64,000 bases of DNA, taken from contig NZ_JAXCLA010000006.1 in NCBI RefSeq assembly GCF_034043675.1, positions 186,001 to 250,000 on the forward strand. The letters are read 5' to 3'. The position numbers were made by a program, and so were the translations under genes. Position 1 is the stretch's first letter, and each line of letters opens with the position of its first letter. The notes beneath the pieces are model-generated. The model saw nothing but the letters and a program-made list of their open reading frames with translations. It did no database searches and was not told the origin of the DNA. The DNA comes from KK5 sp034043675 (GTDB taxonomy: Bacteria > Pseudomonadota > Gammaproteobacteria > Burkholderiales > Burkholderiaceae_C). Of the stretch, positions 35,201 to 47,200 are shown one piece after another.

Positions 35201-38200
35201 CGTGATCCTGACGGCCAGCAAGCCGTTGCCGTCCACATCGCTGAAGCCGAAGTCGGCGGCGGTGAAGGTGTAGGCCGTGTCTTCGAGCGTGGTGACGGTC
35301 TTGTTCGTGCCGCTCGGCGCATCGTTCACCGAAGTGACGTTGATGGTGATCGTGCGCGGTGTCGGATCGGTGTCGACACCGCCGTTGGCCGTGCCGCCGT
35401 CGTCCTGCACCTGGAAGGTGAAGCTCGCATAGCCGGCGCCGTTGGCATTGGCCGCCGGCGTGAACTGCAGCTTGCCGGCGGCGATGTCCGCCGCGCTGAC
35501 CATATGGCCCGCGCTCACCGCCACGCCGTTCAGGGTCAGGCTGCCGGCACCGGGCGCGGTCGTGATTTTCACGGCCAGCAAGGCGTTGCCGTCGGCATCG
35601 CTGAAGCCGAAGTCCGCAGCGGTGAAGGTGTACGCCGTGTCCTCGTTGGTCGTGATGGTCTTGCTGGCACCGCTCGGCGCATCGTTGACCGAGGTGACGT
35701 TAACCGTCATCGTGCGCGGCGTCGGGTCGGTGTCGACACCGCCGTTGGCCGTGCCGCCATCGTCCTGCACCTGGAAGGTGAAGCTCGAATAGCCCGTGCC
35801 GTTGGCGTTCGCGGCCGGTGTGAACTGCAGCTTGCCCGCGGCGATGTCGGCCGCGGTGATGGCCTGCCCGGCCGTGACCGCCACGCCGTTGAGGCTCAAG
35901 CTGCCCACGCCCGGGATCGACATGATCTTCACGGCCAGCAGCGCGTTGCCGTCCACGTCGCTGAAGCCGAAGTCCGCCACGGTGAAGGTATAGGCCGTGT
36001 CCTCCAGCGTGGTGACGGTCTTGTTCGTGCCGCTCGGCGCATCGTTGACCGAGGTGACGTCCAGCGTCATCGTGCGCGGGGTCGGGTCGGTATCCACGCC
36101 GCCATTGGCCGTGCCGCCATCGTCCTGCACCTGGAAGGTGAAGCTCGCGTAACCCGCGCCGTTGGCATTGGCTGCCGGCGTGAACTGCAGCTTGCCCGCG
36201 GCAAGGTCGGCGGCGCTGACGAACTGCCCTGCGGTGACCGTGACGCCGTTCAAGGTGAGGCTGCCGGCACCGGGCACCGTCGTGATCTTCACGGCCAGCA
36301 GGTCGTTGCCGTCGAAGTCGCTGAAGCCGAAGTCGGCAGCGCTGAAGACGTAGGCCGTGTCCTCGTCGGTCGTGACCGTGTTGCTCGTGCCGCTCGGCGC
36401 GCTGTTGACCAGGGTGACGTTGATCGTCATCGTGCGCGGCGTCGGGTCGGTGTCCACGCCGCCGTTGGCCGTACCGCCATCGTCCTGCACCTGGAAGGTG
36501 AAGCTCGCATAGCCCGTGCCGCTGGCATTGAGCGCGGGCGTGAACACCAGGTCGCCGGCAGCGATGTTCGCGGCGCTGATCGATTGCCCCGCGGTGACCG
36601 CCACGCCGTTCAAGGTGAGGCTGCCAGCGGCGGGCAGCGTCGTGATCTTCACGGCCAGCAGCGCGTTGCCGTCCACGTCGCTGAAGCCGAAGTCCGCCAC
36701 GCTGAAGACATGCGCCGTGTTCTGCTGCGTCGCCACCGTCCGGCTGGCGCCCGTCGGCGCATCGTTGACCGAGGTGACGTCGATGGTCATCGTGCGCGGC
36801 GTCGGGTCGGTGTCGACGCCGCCGTTGGCCGTACCGCCGTCATCCTGGACCTGGAACGTGAAGCTCGCGTAGCCCGTGCCGTTGGCGTTGACCGCGGGTG
36901 TGAACTGCAGCTTGCCTGCAGTGATGTCGGCGACCGTGATGGCCTGCCCTGCGGTGACGGCCACGCCGTTCAAGGTGAGGTTGCCCGCGCCGGGGATGGT
37001 CGTGATCTTCACGGCCAGCAGCGCGTTGCCGTCCACGTCGTTGAAGCCGAAGTCGGCCGCGCTGAAGACGTAGGCGGTGTCCTCCAAGGTCGTGACCGTG
37101 TTGTTCGTGCCGCTCGGTGCATCGTTGACCGCGGTGACGTTGATCGTCATCGTGCGCGGCGTCGGGTCGGTGTCGACACCGCCGTTGGCTGTACCGCCGT
37201 CGTCCTGCACCTGGAAGGTGAAGCTCGTGTAGCCTGTACCGTTGGCGTTGGCCGCCGGTGTGAATTTCAGGCTGCCCGCCGTGATATCGGCAACGCTGAT
37301 CGCCTGCCCCGCCGCGACGGCCACGCCGTTCAAGGTGACGGCGCCCGCACCGGGCAGCGTCGTGATCTTCACGGCCAGGAGCGCATTGCCGTCCGTATCG
37401 CTGAAACCGAAGTCCGCAGCGCTGAAGGTGTAGGCCGTGTCTTCGAGCGTGGTGACGGTCTTGTTCGTGCCCGTCGGCGCATCGTTCACCGAGGTCACGT
37501 TGACCGTCATCGTCCGTGGTGTCGGGTCGGTATCGATGTCACCGTTGGCCGTGCCGCCGTCGTCCTGCACCTGGAACGTGAAGCTCGCATAGCCGCTGCC
37601 GTTGGCATTCGCGGCCGGCGTGAACTTCAGGTTCCCAGCAGCGATGTCGGCCGTGGTGATGGCCTGCCCCGCTGTCACGGACACGCCGTTCAAGGTCAGA
37701 CTTCCAGCGCCGGGGATCGTCGTGATCTTCACAGCCAACAGCGCGTTGCCGTCCACGTCGCTGAAGCCGAAGTCAGACGCCGAGAAGGTGTACGCCGTGT
37801 CTTCCAGCGTCGTGACCGTGTTGTTCGTGCCACTCGGCGCGTCGTTCACCGAGGTGACGTTGATCGTCATCGTCCGCGGCGTGGGATCGGTGTCGATACC
37901 GCCATTGGCTGTGCCGCCATCGTCCTGCACCTGGAAGGTGAAGCTCGTGTAGCCGGTGCCATTGGCATTGGCCGCGGGTGTGAACTTCAGGTTGCCCGCC
38001 GTGATGTCGGCGACGCTGATCGACTGGCCTGCAGTGACGGCCACGCCGTTCAAGGTGAGACTGCCTGCACCCGGCAGCGTGGAGACCTTCACAGCCAGCA
38101 GCGCGTTGCCGTCTACATCGTTGAAGCCGAAGTCCGCTGCAGTGAAGGTGTAGGCCGTGTCTTCGAGCGTCGTCACCGTCTTGTTGGTGCCGCTCGGCGC

Positions 38201-41200
38201 GTCGTTCACCGAAGTGACGTTGATGGTCATCGTCCGCGGCGTGGGGTCGGTGTCGATACCACCGTTGGCGGTGCCACCGTCGTCCTGGACCTGGAAGGTG
38301 AAGCTCGCATAGCCGGTGCCATTGGCATTCGCGGCCGGCGTGAACTTCAAGTTGCCGGCGGTGATGTCCGCCAGAGCGATCGCCTGGCCTGCGGTGACTG
38401 CGACACCGTTCAGGGTCAGGATTCCAGCGCCCGGGATGGTCGTGATCTTCACAGCCAGTAAGGCATTACCGTCCACGTCGCTGAAGCCGAAGTCTGCTGC
38501 GGTAAAGACGTAGGCCGTGTCTTCGAGGGTCGTGACCGTCTTGTTCGCCCCGCTCGGCGCGTCGTTCACTGAGGTGACGTTGATCGTCATCGTCCGCGGC
38601 GTCGGGTCGGTATCGATACCGCCGTTGGCCGTGCCGCCATCGTCTTGCACCTGGAAGGTGAAACTTGCGTAGCCGGTGCCATTGGCATTCGCGGCGGGCG
38701 TGAACTTCAGGTTGCCCGCAGCGATGTCAGCCGCGGTGACGGTCTGCCCCGCCGTCACAGCCACGCCGTTCAGGGTCAGGCTTCCAGCGCCGGGAATCGT
38801 CGTGATCTTCACGGCCAACAGCGCGTTGCCATCGACATCGCTGAAGCCGAAGTCGGAGGTCGAGAAGGTGTAGGCCGTGTCTTCGAGGGTCGTCACCGTC
38901 TTGTTCGCGCCGCTCGGTGCGTCATTGACCGACGTGACGTTCACCGTCATCGTGCGCGGCGTCGGATCGGTGTCGACGCCACCGTTCGCCGTGCCGCCGT
39001 CGTCCTGCACCTGGAAGGTGAAGCTCGTGTAGCTGGTACCGTTGGCATTGGCCGCCGGCGTGAACTGCAGCTTGCCCGCCGTGATATCGGCCGCCGTAAT
39101 GGCCTGGCCCGCCGTGACGGCCACGCCGTTCAAGGTCAGGCTGCCGGCGCCCGGGATCGTCGTGATCTTCACAGCCAGCAAGGCGTTGCCGTCCACGTCG
39201 GTGAACCCGAAGTCCGCGACGGTGAAGACGTAGGCCGTGTCCTCGTTGGTCGTGACCGTGTTGTTCGCACCGCTCGGCGCGTCGTTGACCGAAGTGACAT
39301 TGACGGTCATCGTCCGCGGCGTCGGGTCGGTGTCGACGCCACCATTGGCCGTGCCGCCATCGTCCTGCACCTGGAAGGTGAAGCTCGCGTAGCCCGCGCC
39401 GTTGGCGTTGGCCGCGGGTGTGAACTTGAGGTTGCCCGCGGTGATGTCTGCGACCGCAACAGCCTGCCCCGCCGTGACGGCCACGCCGTTCAAGGTCAGG
39501 CTGCCGGCGCCGGGCACCGTCGTGATCTTCACGGCCAGCAAGGCGTTACCGTCCGCGTCGCTGAAGCCGAAGTCAGACGCAGCGAAGATATAGGCCGTGT
39601 CTTCCAGCGTCGTGACCGTCTTGTTCGCACCGCTCGGTGCGTCGTTCACCGAGGTGACGTTGACCGTTATCGTGCGCGGCGTTGGATCCGTGTCGATGCC
39701 ACCGTTCGCCGTGCCACCGTCATCTTGGACCTGGAAGGTGAAGCTCGCGTAGCCGGTGCCATTGGCATTCGCAGCCGGGGTGAACTTCAAGTTGCCCGCG
39801 GTGATGTCCGCCAGAGCAATCGCCTGGCCTGCGGTGACTGCGACACCGTTCAGGGTCAGGCTTCCCGCGCCCGGGATGGTCGTGATCTTCACGGCCAGCA
39901 AGGCATTGCCGTCCACATCGCTGAAATCGAAGTCCGAGGCGCTGAACGTGTAGGCCGTGTCTTCGAGAGTCGTCACGGTCTTGTTCGCGCCGCTCGGTGC
40001 GTCGTTGACCGAGGTGACGTTGATCGTCATCGTCCGCGGCGTGGGATCGGTGTCGACGCCGCCGTTGGCTGTGCCACCATCGTCCTGCACCTGGAAGGTA
40101 AAGCTCGCGTAGCCGGAACCGTTGCCGTTGGCCGCTGGTGTGAACTTCAGTTTGCCCGCGGTGATGTCGGCCAAGGCGACCGTCTGACCTGCAGTAACCG
40201 CCACACCGTTCAGGGTCAGGCTGCCGGCACCAGGGATCGTCGTGATCTTCACGGCCAGCAAGGCGTTGCCGTCCACGTCGCTGAAACCGAAGTCCGAGGC
40301 GCTGAAGGTGTAGGTCGAGTCTTCCAGCGTCGTCACAGTCTTGTTCGCGCCGCTCGGCGCATCGTTGACCGAGGTGACGTTGACCGTCATCGTGCGTGGC
40401 GTGGGATCGGTGTCGACGCCGCCATTGGCCGTGCCGCCGTTGTCCTGGACCTGGAAGGTGAAGCTCGCGTAGCCCGCGCCGTTGGCGTTCGCGGCCGGCG
40501 TGAACTTCAGGTTGCCGGCCGCGATGTTGGCCGCGCTGACCGACTGACCTGCCGTGACCGCAACGCCGTTCAGGGTCAGGGTGCCCGCGCCCGGGATGGT
40601 CGTGATCTTCACGGCCAGCAGGCTGTTGCCGTCCACGTCGCTGAAGCCGAAGTCAGAAGCCGAGAACGTGTACGCCGTGTCTTCCAGCGTCGTCACGGTC
40701 TTGTCCGCGCCGCTCGGCGCATCGTTGACCGAGGTGATCGTCACCGTGGTGCTGGCCGTGCCGGCCAGCGCGCCGCCGGAGCCCTGGGCGCCGGTATTGC
40801 CGTCGTTGAAGCTCCAGTCCAGTTGCACGGAGGCCGGCGGGGCGTCGCTGCTGTTGCGGTAGGTGATGGCGGCAATGACGCCGTTGACCGCGGCCTGTGT
40901 GGCATTGGCATTGAAGGTGAGCAGCAGGCTGCCGCCGCTGTTGGTGGTGACGCTGCCCACCGTGACACCGTTGTAGACCAGGTTGCCGCCTTCGGTCAGC
41001 GTGCCCAGCAGGCCGCTGTTGCCGAAGATGTCCTGCGCGTTCGCGCCGCCGTTGCGCTGCAGGGTGAGCGTGGCGCCGGCGTAGTTGCCGGCGGCCGCGA
41101 GTTCGGTGTCCACCGCCGTGCCGCCGGGGGCGATCGCCACGCCGCTGGCGTTTTCGGTATAGGAGGCGCCGCTCGGCACGGTCACCACGGGCGCCGAGTT

Positions 41201-44200
41201 CACGGTCTGCACGTTGGCACCGAACTCCGAGGTCGAGCCGTAGCTGCTGGCGCCGGTCTTCTCGGTCGCCGTTGCCGTGACGTAGGCGCCATAGGCCAGC
41301 CCGTTGGCGGCCAGCACGGCGTTGATGACGGCATTGCCGCTGCCGTCGGTGGTGACCTCGACGAAGCCGAGGTAGACATTGCCCTCGCCGTGGCCGCTGC
41401 TGTCGTCGCTGCCGTAGGGGATGCCGAAGAACTCGATGCGGTAGGTCTTGTTGGCCTCGCTGTTCAGCGTGCCGGTGATGGTGAACTGGTTGCCCGCATA
41501 GGCCACCGAGGTGAGCACTGGGAAGTTCTGCAGGTTGTTCGGGCCGGTGTCCACATCGCCCGGGTCGTTGGGCGTCACGCCATCGAAGCCAAGGTCGATG
41601 CCCAGGCCGGCATTGCCGTAGATCAGGTTGCTGAGGATGGCGTTGCCTGCACCCGCGCCCGTGGTCAGCAGGATGCCTCCGTTGGCGCCGCTGAAGGCCA
41701 CCACATTGCCCTGGATCAGGTTGTCGCTGGCGCCAGTGTCCAGGAACATGCCCGCCGCCTGGCTCACGCCCCAGTTGGCCGTGCCGGTGGCGTCCGTACC
41801 GATGCGATTGCCCTGCACACGGTTGTTCGAGGCAGCGACGATGCCGATGGCGCTGAAGTCGGTACGAGCGATCCAGTTGCCCTCGCCGGCACCCAGCCCC
41901 CCGATCTGCGTGTTACTGGCGCCGTTCGACACCAGGATGCCTTGGCCGGTGCTGCTCACAGAGGTCAGGCCGTCCGGCATCACGCCGATGTAGTTGCCCT
42001 GCACCACATTGCCGACCGAGCCCGCTCCGTCGATCAGGACGGCGTTCTGCGGCACGCCGATGATCACGTTGCGGTCGGCCGCCGTGCTGCCGCCGATCTG
42101 GTTGTTGCTGGAGTTGTCGACCCAGATCGCGTTCAGCACCGTGCTGCTGACGATCTGCCCACCCGCGCCGATCGTGCCCAGGTAATTGCCGACGATGGTG
42201 TTGTTGCTGGAGCCCGGCTCGATGTAGATGCCGGAGTAGTAGAAGCCCGTGAGCGCCAAGCCGCGGATGGTGCTGCCGCTGGAGCCTGCGCTCAGCACCA
42301 GGCCGCTCTCGACGGCGCCGCCGCCATCGAGTTGAATCGCCGGCTGGTTGCCGTTGGCGGCGAAGCTGTCGTCGGTCGTGCCGTCGATGATCACCGGGGC
42401 GGTGATGGAGAGGTTGCTCCCCGACAGCGAAATCGTATGCAGGCCGGTGCCGGGGATGCCGAAGTTGATCTTCGTCGGCAGGCCGGCGTTGTTCGTGTTG
42501 TTGATCGCCTCGATGGCCTCGCGCAGCGAGATGCGGCCGTCCGCGCCCTTGCTGGCCAGCAAGGTGGAGATGCTGGTGACGTCGCCGTCCACCGTGTCGT
42601 CCGCCGTGTCCACGATCAACGTGTTCTGCACGGTCGAGATCGCCACCACGTTGCCGGCGAACTCCGAGGTGGAGCCGAAGCTCGTGTAGCTGCTGTCGGT
42701 GGCGCGCGTGGCTGTGGCCGAGATGAAGGCACCCGCCGCCAGCGTGGCGTTCAGCGTCTGCGAGAAGCTCGCGTTGCCCGAAGCGTCGGTCAGGACGTTG
42801 ATGAAGCCCAGCAAGGTCTGGCCCTCGCCGTGGCCGCTGGGATCGTTGCTGGTGTTGGCGTAGACCTCGATGCGGATGTAGGTGTTGGCCGTGCTGTTGA
42901 TGCTGCCCGTGACCGTGACGTTGCCCGCGCCGTTGGTGCGCACGTCGGTGAGCACCGGGAAGTTTTGCAGGCCATCGACGTCGCCAGGATCATTGGGCGT
43001 CACGCCCGCGCCGCCCAGGTCGATGCCCAGCCCGCTGTTCGAATAGATGGTGTTGCTGAGGATCGCGTTGCCCGCGCCCGCGGTGCTGTCGACGAAGACG
43101 CCCCGGCCGGTGTTGCCGGCGATCAGGTTGCCCGCGCCGGCTGCGGTGCCGCCGATCTGGTTGTTGGCCGCGCCTCCGGCGAGCCAGATGCCGTAGAAAC
43201 CGCCGCCGCCACTGGCCACGCCCGACGCGTTCGTGCCGATGTAGTTGCCGATGATGCGGTTGCCGGTGGATGCCGCATCGTCCAGCGTGATGTTGGAGCT
43301 GCCATTGCCGCTGATCACATTGCGATCTGCCGCAACCACGCCGCCGATGGTGTTGCCTGAGCTGCGCACGATGATGCCGTAGGCGTTGGAGGCGCTGCCC
43401 GAGAGGCTGCCGTCCGTGCCCAGCTGCCCGACGTAGTTGCCGGCGATCGTGTTGTTGGCCGAAGCGATGTAGATGCCGGTGTCGAAGCCCTGGATCACCA
43501 GGCCGCGGATGGTGCTGCCGGCGCTGCCGGTATCGAGGTTCAGGCCGGTCCAGCTACCACCGCTGCCATTGCCCAGCAGCACGATGGCCGGCCGGTTGCC
43601 GTTGGCCGCGAAGCTGTCGTCGGTCGTGCCGTCGAGGATCACCGGCGCGGTGATGTGCGGCAGCTCCGCGCCCAGCGTGATCGTGTGCACGCCGGTGCCG
43701 GCGATGCCGAAGTTGATCTTCGTGGGCAGGCTGCCGACCGGCGTGTTGTTGATCGCGAGGATCGCCTCGCGCAGCGAGATGAAGCCGTCCGCGCCCTTGC
43801 TGGCCAGCAAGGTGGAGAGGCTGGTGGTGTCGCCGTCCACCGTGTCGGCGTTCGTGTCCACGATCAGCGTGTTCTGCACGGTGGAGATGGCCACCACGCT
43901 CTTGGCGAATTCCGAGGTGTCGGTGAAGCTGCTGTAGGTGTTGTCGGTGGTCTTGGTGGCCGTGGCCGAGATGAAGGCACCCGCCGCCACGGTGGCACTC
44001 AGCGTGACCGAGAAGGTGCCATTGCCGCTGGCGTTGGTGCTCACGTTGACGAAGCCCAGGTAGGTCTGGCCTTCGCCGTAGCCGCTGGCGTCGTTGCTGG
44101 TGTTGGCGAACAGCTCGATGCGGAAGAAGCTGTTGGCCGTGCTATTGATGGAGCCGCTGATCGTGATGCTGCCCGCGCCGTTGGTGCTTGCCACGGTCAG

Positions 44201-47200
44201 CACCGGGAAGTTCTGCAGGTTGTTGGGTCCAGGGTCGGCGTCGCCCGTGTCGTTGGGAGTGACGCCGGTCGGGGCCAGGTCGATGCCCAGGCCCGCGCTG
44301 CTGTAGATGCTGTTCTGCAGCAGCGCCACTCCGGTGGCACCGGTGTCGATCATGATGCCGCCGTTGGTCCCGCTGAAGGCAATGATGTTGCCTTGCACCA
44401 TGGAGCCGGTGGACGTACCGGAGAAGTACACGCCGGCCGACGTCGTGCCCCAGTTGGCGGTGCCGGCCAGGTCGGTGCCGATGCGATTGCCCTGGATCAG
44501 CGTGCCGGTGGCCGACGTGGCGCCTGCGGCGCTCAAGGCCGTGCGCACGATCCAGTTGCCGTCGCCGGCGTTGAGGCCGCCGATCCGTGTGTTGGTGGCC
44601 CCCGAGGCGGCGACGATGCCGTCGCCCGTGCTGGACACCGAGGTCACGCCGTCGGGCAGCACGTTGACCCAGTTGCCCTGCACCACGTTGTTGGCTGCAC
44701 TCGCTCCTGTGACCCGGACGGCATCGGCGCTCATGCCCACCACGATGTTGCGGTTGGCCGCCGTGGTGCCGCCGATGGTGTTGCTGGCCCCCTCGACGCG
44801 GATACCGCTGCCCACTGCGAGGGCGTTGCTCAGTCCATTGGCCCCCACGCTGCCGAAGTAGTTGCCAGCGACGGTGTTGCCGTTGGAGCCCGACAGGATG
44901 TAGACGCCGTTGCCGGTCAGGTTGGTGATCACCAGGCCGCGGACGGTGCTGCCGCCGGAACCGGCACCCAGCACCAGGCCATCGATGGCGGCGCCGTTGC
45001 CGTTGAGCACGATGGCGGGCCGGCCGCCATTGGCCGTAACACTGCCTGTGTCGGTGGTGCCGTCGATGACCACCGGCGCAGTGATGGTGGGCAGCGCCCC
45101 GGTCAGCGTAATGGTGTGCACGCTGTTGCCGGCGATGTTGAAGTTCACCAGCGTGGGCAGGCTGCCGGCCGGCGTGTTGTTGATGGCCGTGATCGCTTCG
45201 CGCAGCGAGATGAAGCCGTCCGAGCCCTTGTTGGCGAGCAGCGCGTAGATGCTGCTGGTGTCGCCGTTGACGGTGTCGGCGTTGGTATCGACGACCAGCG
45301 TGGTCTGCGTGGTGGAGATCGCCATCAGGGTGGCGGAGAACTCGGAGGTGTCGGTGAAGCTGGCGAAGCCGGCGACGCTCGCGGTGGCGGTGGCCGTGAT
45401 GTAGGAGCCGGCCGCCACCGTGGCGCTCAGCGTGCTGGAGAAGGTGGCGTTGCCCGAGGCGTCGGTGGTGACGTTGATGAAGCCCAGGAAGGTCTTGCCT
45501 TCGCCGTAGCCATTGGCGGTCTTCGTCGTGTTGGCGAACACCTCGATGCGGTAGAAGCTGCTGGCCGTGCTGTTGAGGGTGCCGCTGACCGTGACGTTGC
45601 CGCTGCCGTCGGTCGTGACCTGCGTCAGCACCGGGAAGTTCTGCAGGTTGTTCGCGCCGGTGTCGCCGTCACCCGTGTCGTTGGCCGTCACGCCGGTGGT
45701 GCCCAGGTCCAGCCCCAAGCCGCTGGTGCCGGCCACGGTGCTGTAGATGCTGTTGCCCAGGATCGCGTTGCCGGTACCGCTGGACACGGCGACGCCGTCG
45801 AAGGTCGTCGCCGCCTGGTTGGCGTTGGCGATGGTGTTGCCCTGGCCCGCGCTGGTACCGCCGATCGTGTTGTTCGACCCGGCGACGACGATGCCGTTCT
45901 GCTGCATGCCCCAGTTGGCCGTGCCGGCGACGTCGGTGCCGATGCGGTTGCCGCGTACCACGTTCGAACTGCTGCTGAGGCTGATGCCGCTGCCGGTGCC
46001 GCCGCCGATCCAGTTGTCCAGGATCTGCACGCCGCCGGGCGCGCTGACGAAGATGGCCGTGGTCTGCCCGCCCAGCAAGGTGCCGGTGGCGGAGATGCCG
46101 ACTCGATTGCCCTGGATCACGTTGCCGCTGCCCTGGCCGCTCAGGAACATTGCCTGGGCGGCGCCGGTGGCGACCACATTGCCCTGGCCTGCCGCGGAGC
46201 CGCCGATCGTGTTGTTGGCCGCGCCGGACTGGATCGAAATCGCATTGGCGGCCACGGTGACGCGGGTGGTGCCGGCGGCGTCGGTGCCGATGTAGTTGCC
46301 CTGGATCAGGTTACCGGTGGCGGTGGCGCCGAACAGCAGCAGGCCGTAGTTGGCGCTGCCCGGCGAGATCACGTTGCGATCCGCTGCCGTGGTACCGCCG
46401 ATCACGTTGTTGGCGCTGGCCACGTAGACCACGTAGTTGCCGGCAGAAACCGAGACGATGCTGCCGTTGGAATCCAGCGCGCCGAGGTAGTTGCCGACGA
46501 TGGTGTTGCCATTGGAGCCGGTGTCGAGGTAGATGGCGGCGCCGGTGGCGTTGCTGATCACCAGCCCGCGGATCGTCGAGCCGCCGCTACCGCTGCCCAG
46601 GCGCAGGCCGTCGCGGTTGGTGCCGCCGTTGACGTTGATGACGATGGCGGGTTTGTTGCCGTTGGCGGCGAAGCTGTCGTCGGTCGTGCCGTCGATGATC
46701 ACCGCCTGGGTGATCGTCGGCAGCGCGGAGCCGAGGGTGATGGTGTGCACGCCGGTGCCGCTGATGCCGAAGTTGACGATCGTCGGCAGGCTGGTGGCGG
46801 GCGTGCCGTTGATGGCAAGCAGCGCTTCGCGCAGCGAGATAAAGCCGTCCGAGCCCTTGGTGGCCAGCAAGGTGGAAAGGCTGGTGGTGTCGCCGTCCAC
46901 CGTGTCGGAGGCCGTGTCCACCACCAGCGTGTTCTGCACGGTAGAGATGACCACCGCGCTCTTGGCGAACTCCGAGGTATCGGTGAAGCTGCTGTAAGTG
47001 TTGTCGGTGGCCTTGGTGGCCGTGGCGGAGATGTAGGTGCCGGCCGCCACCGCGACGCTGAACGGTGTCGAGAACGAGGCGTTGCCCGAGGCGTCCGTCG
47101 CCACATTGATGAAGCCCAGGAGGGTCTTGCCTTCGCCGTAGCCGCTGACGGTGTTGCTGGTGTTGGCGAACACCTCGATGCGGAAGAAGCTGCTGGCCGT

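Noticed and set aside
32789..38461. Plus-strand open frame of 1,890 codons opposite the giant gene
   Set aside because: It follows the 360-bp repeats and has a low-complexity arginine-, glycine- and histidine-rich translation; it is a shadow of the minus-strand repeats.
34253..40732. CRISPR array or other DNA repeat locus
   Set aside because: Period is 360 bp, reading frame is maintained throughout and units code for a recognisable cadherin-like domain.
38645..43360. Plus-strand open frame of 1,571 codons
   Set aside because: Same reason: antisense to the repeats, with no recognisable domain and no ribosome site that fits.
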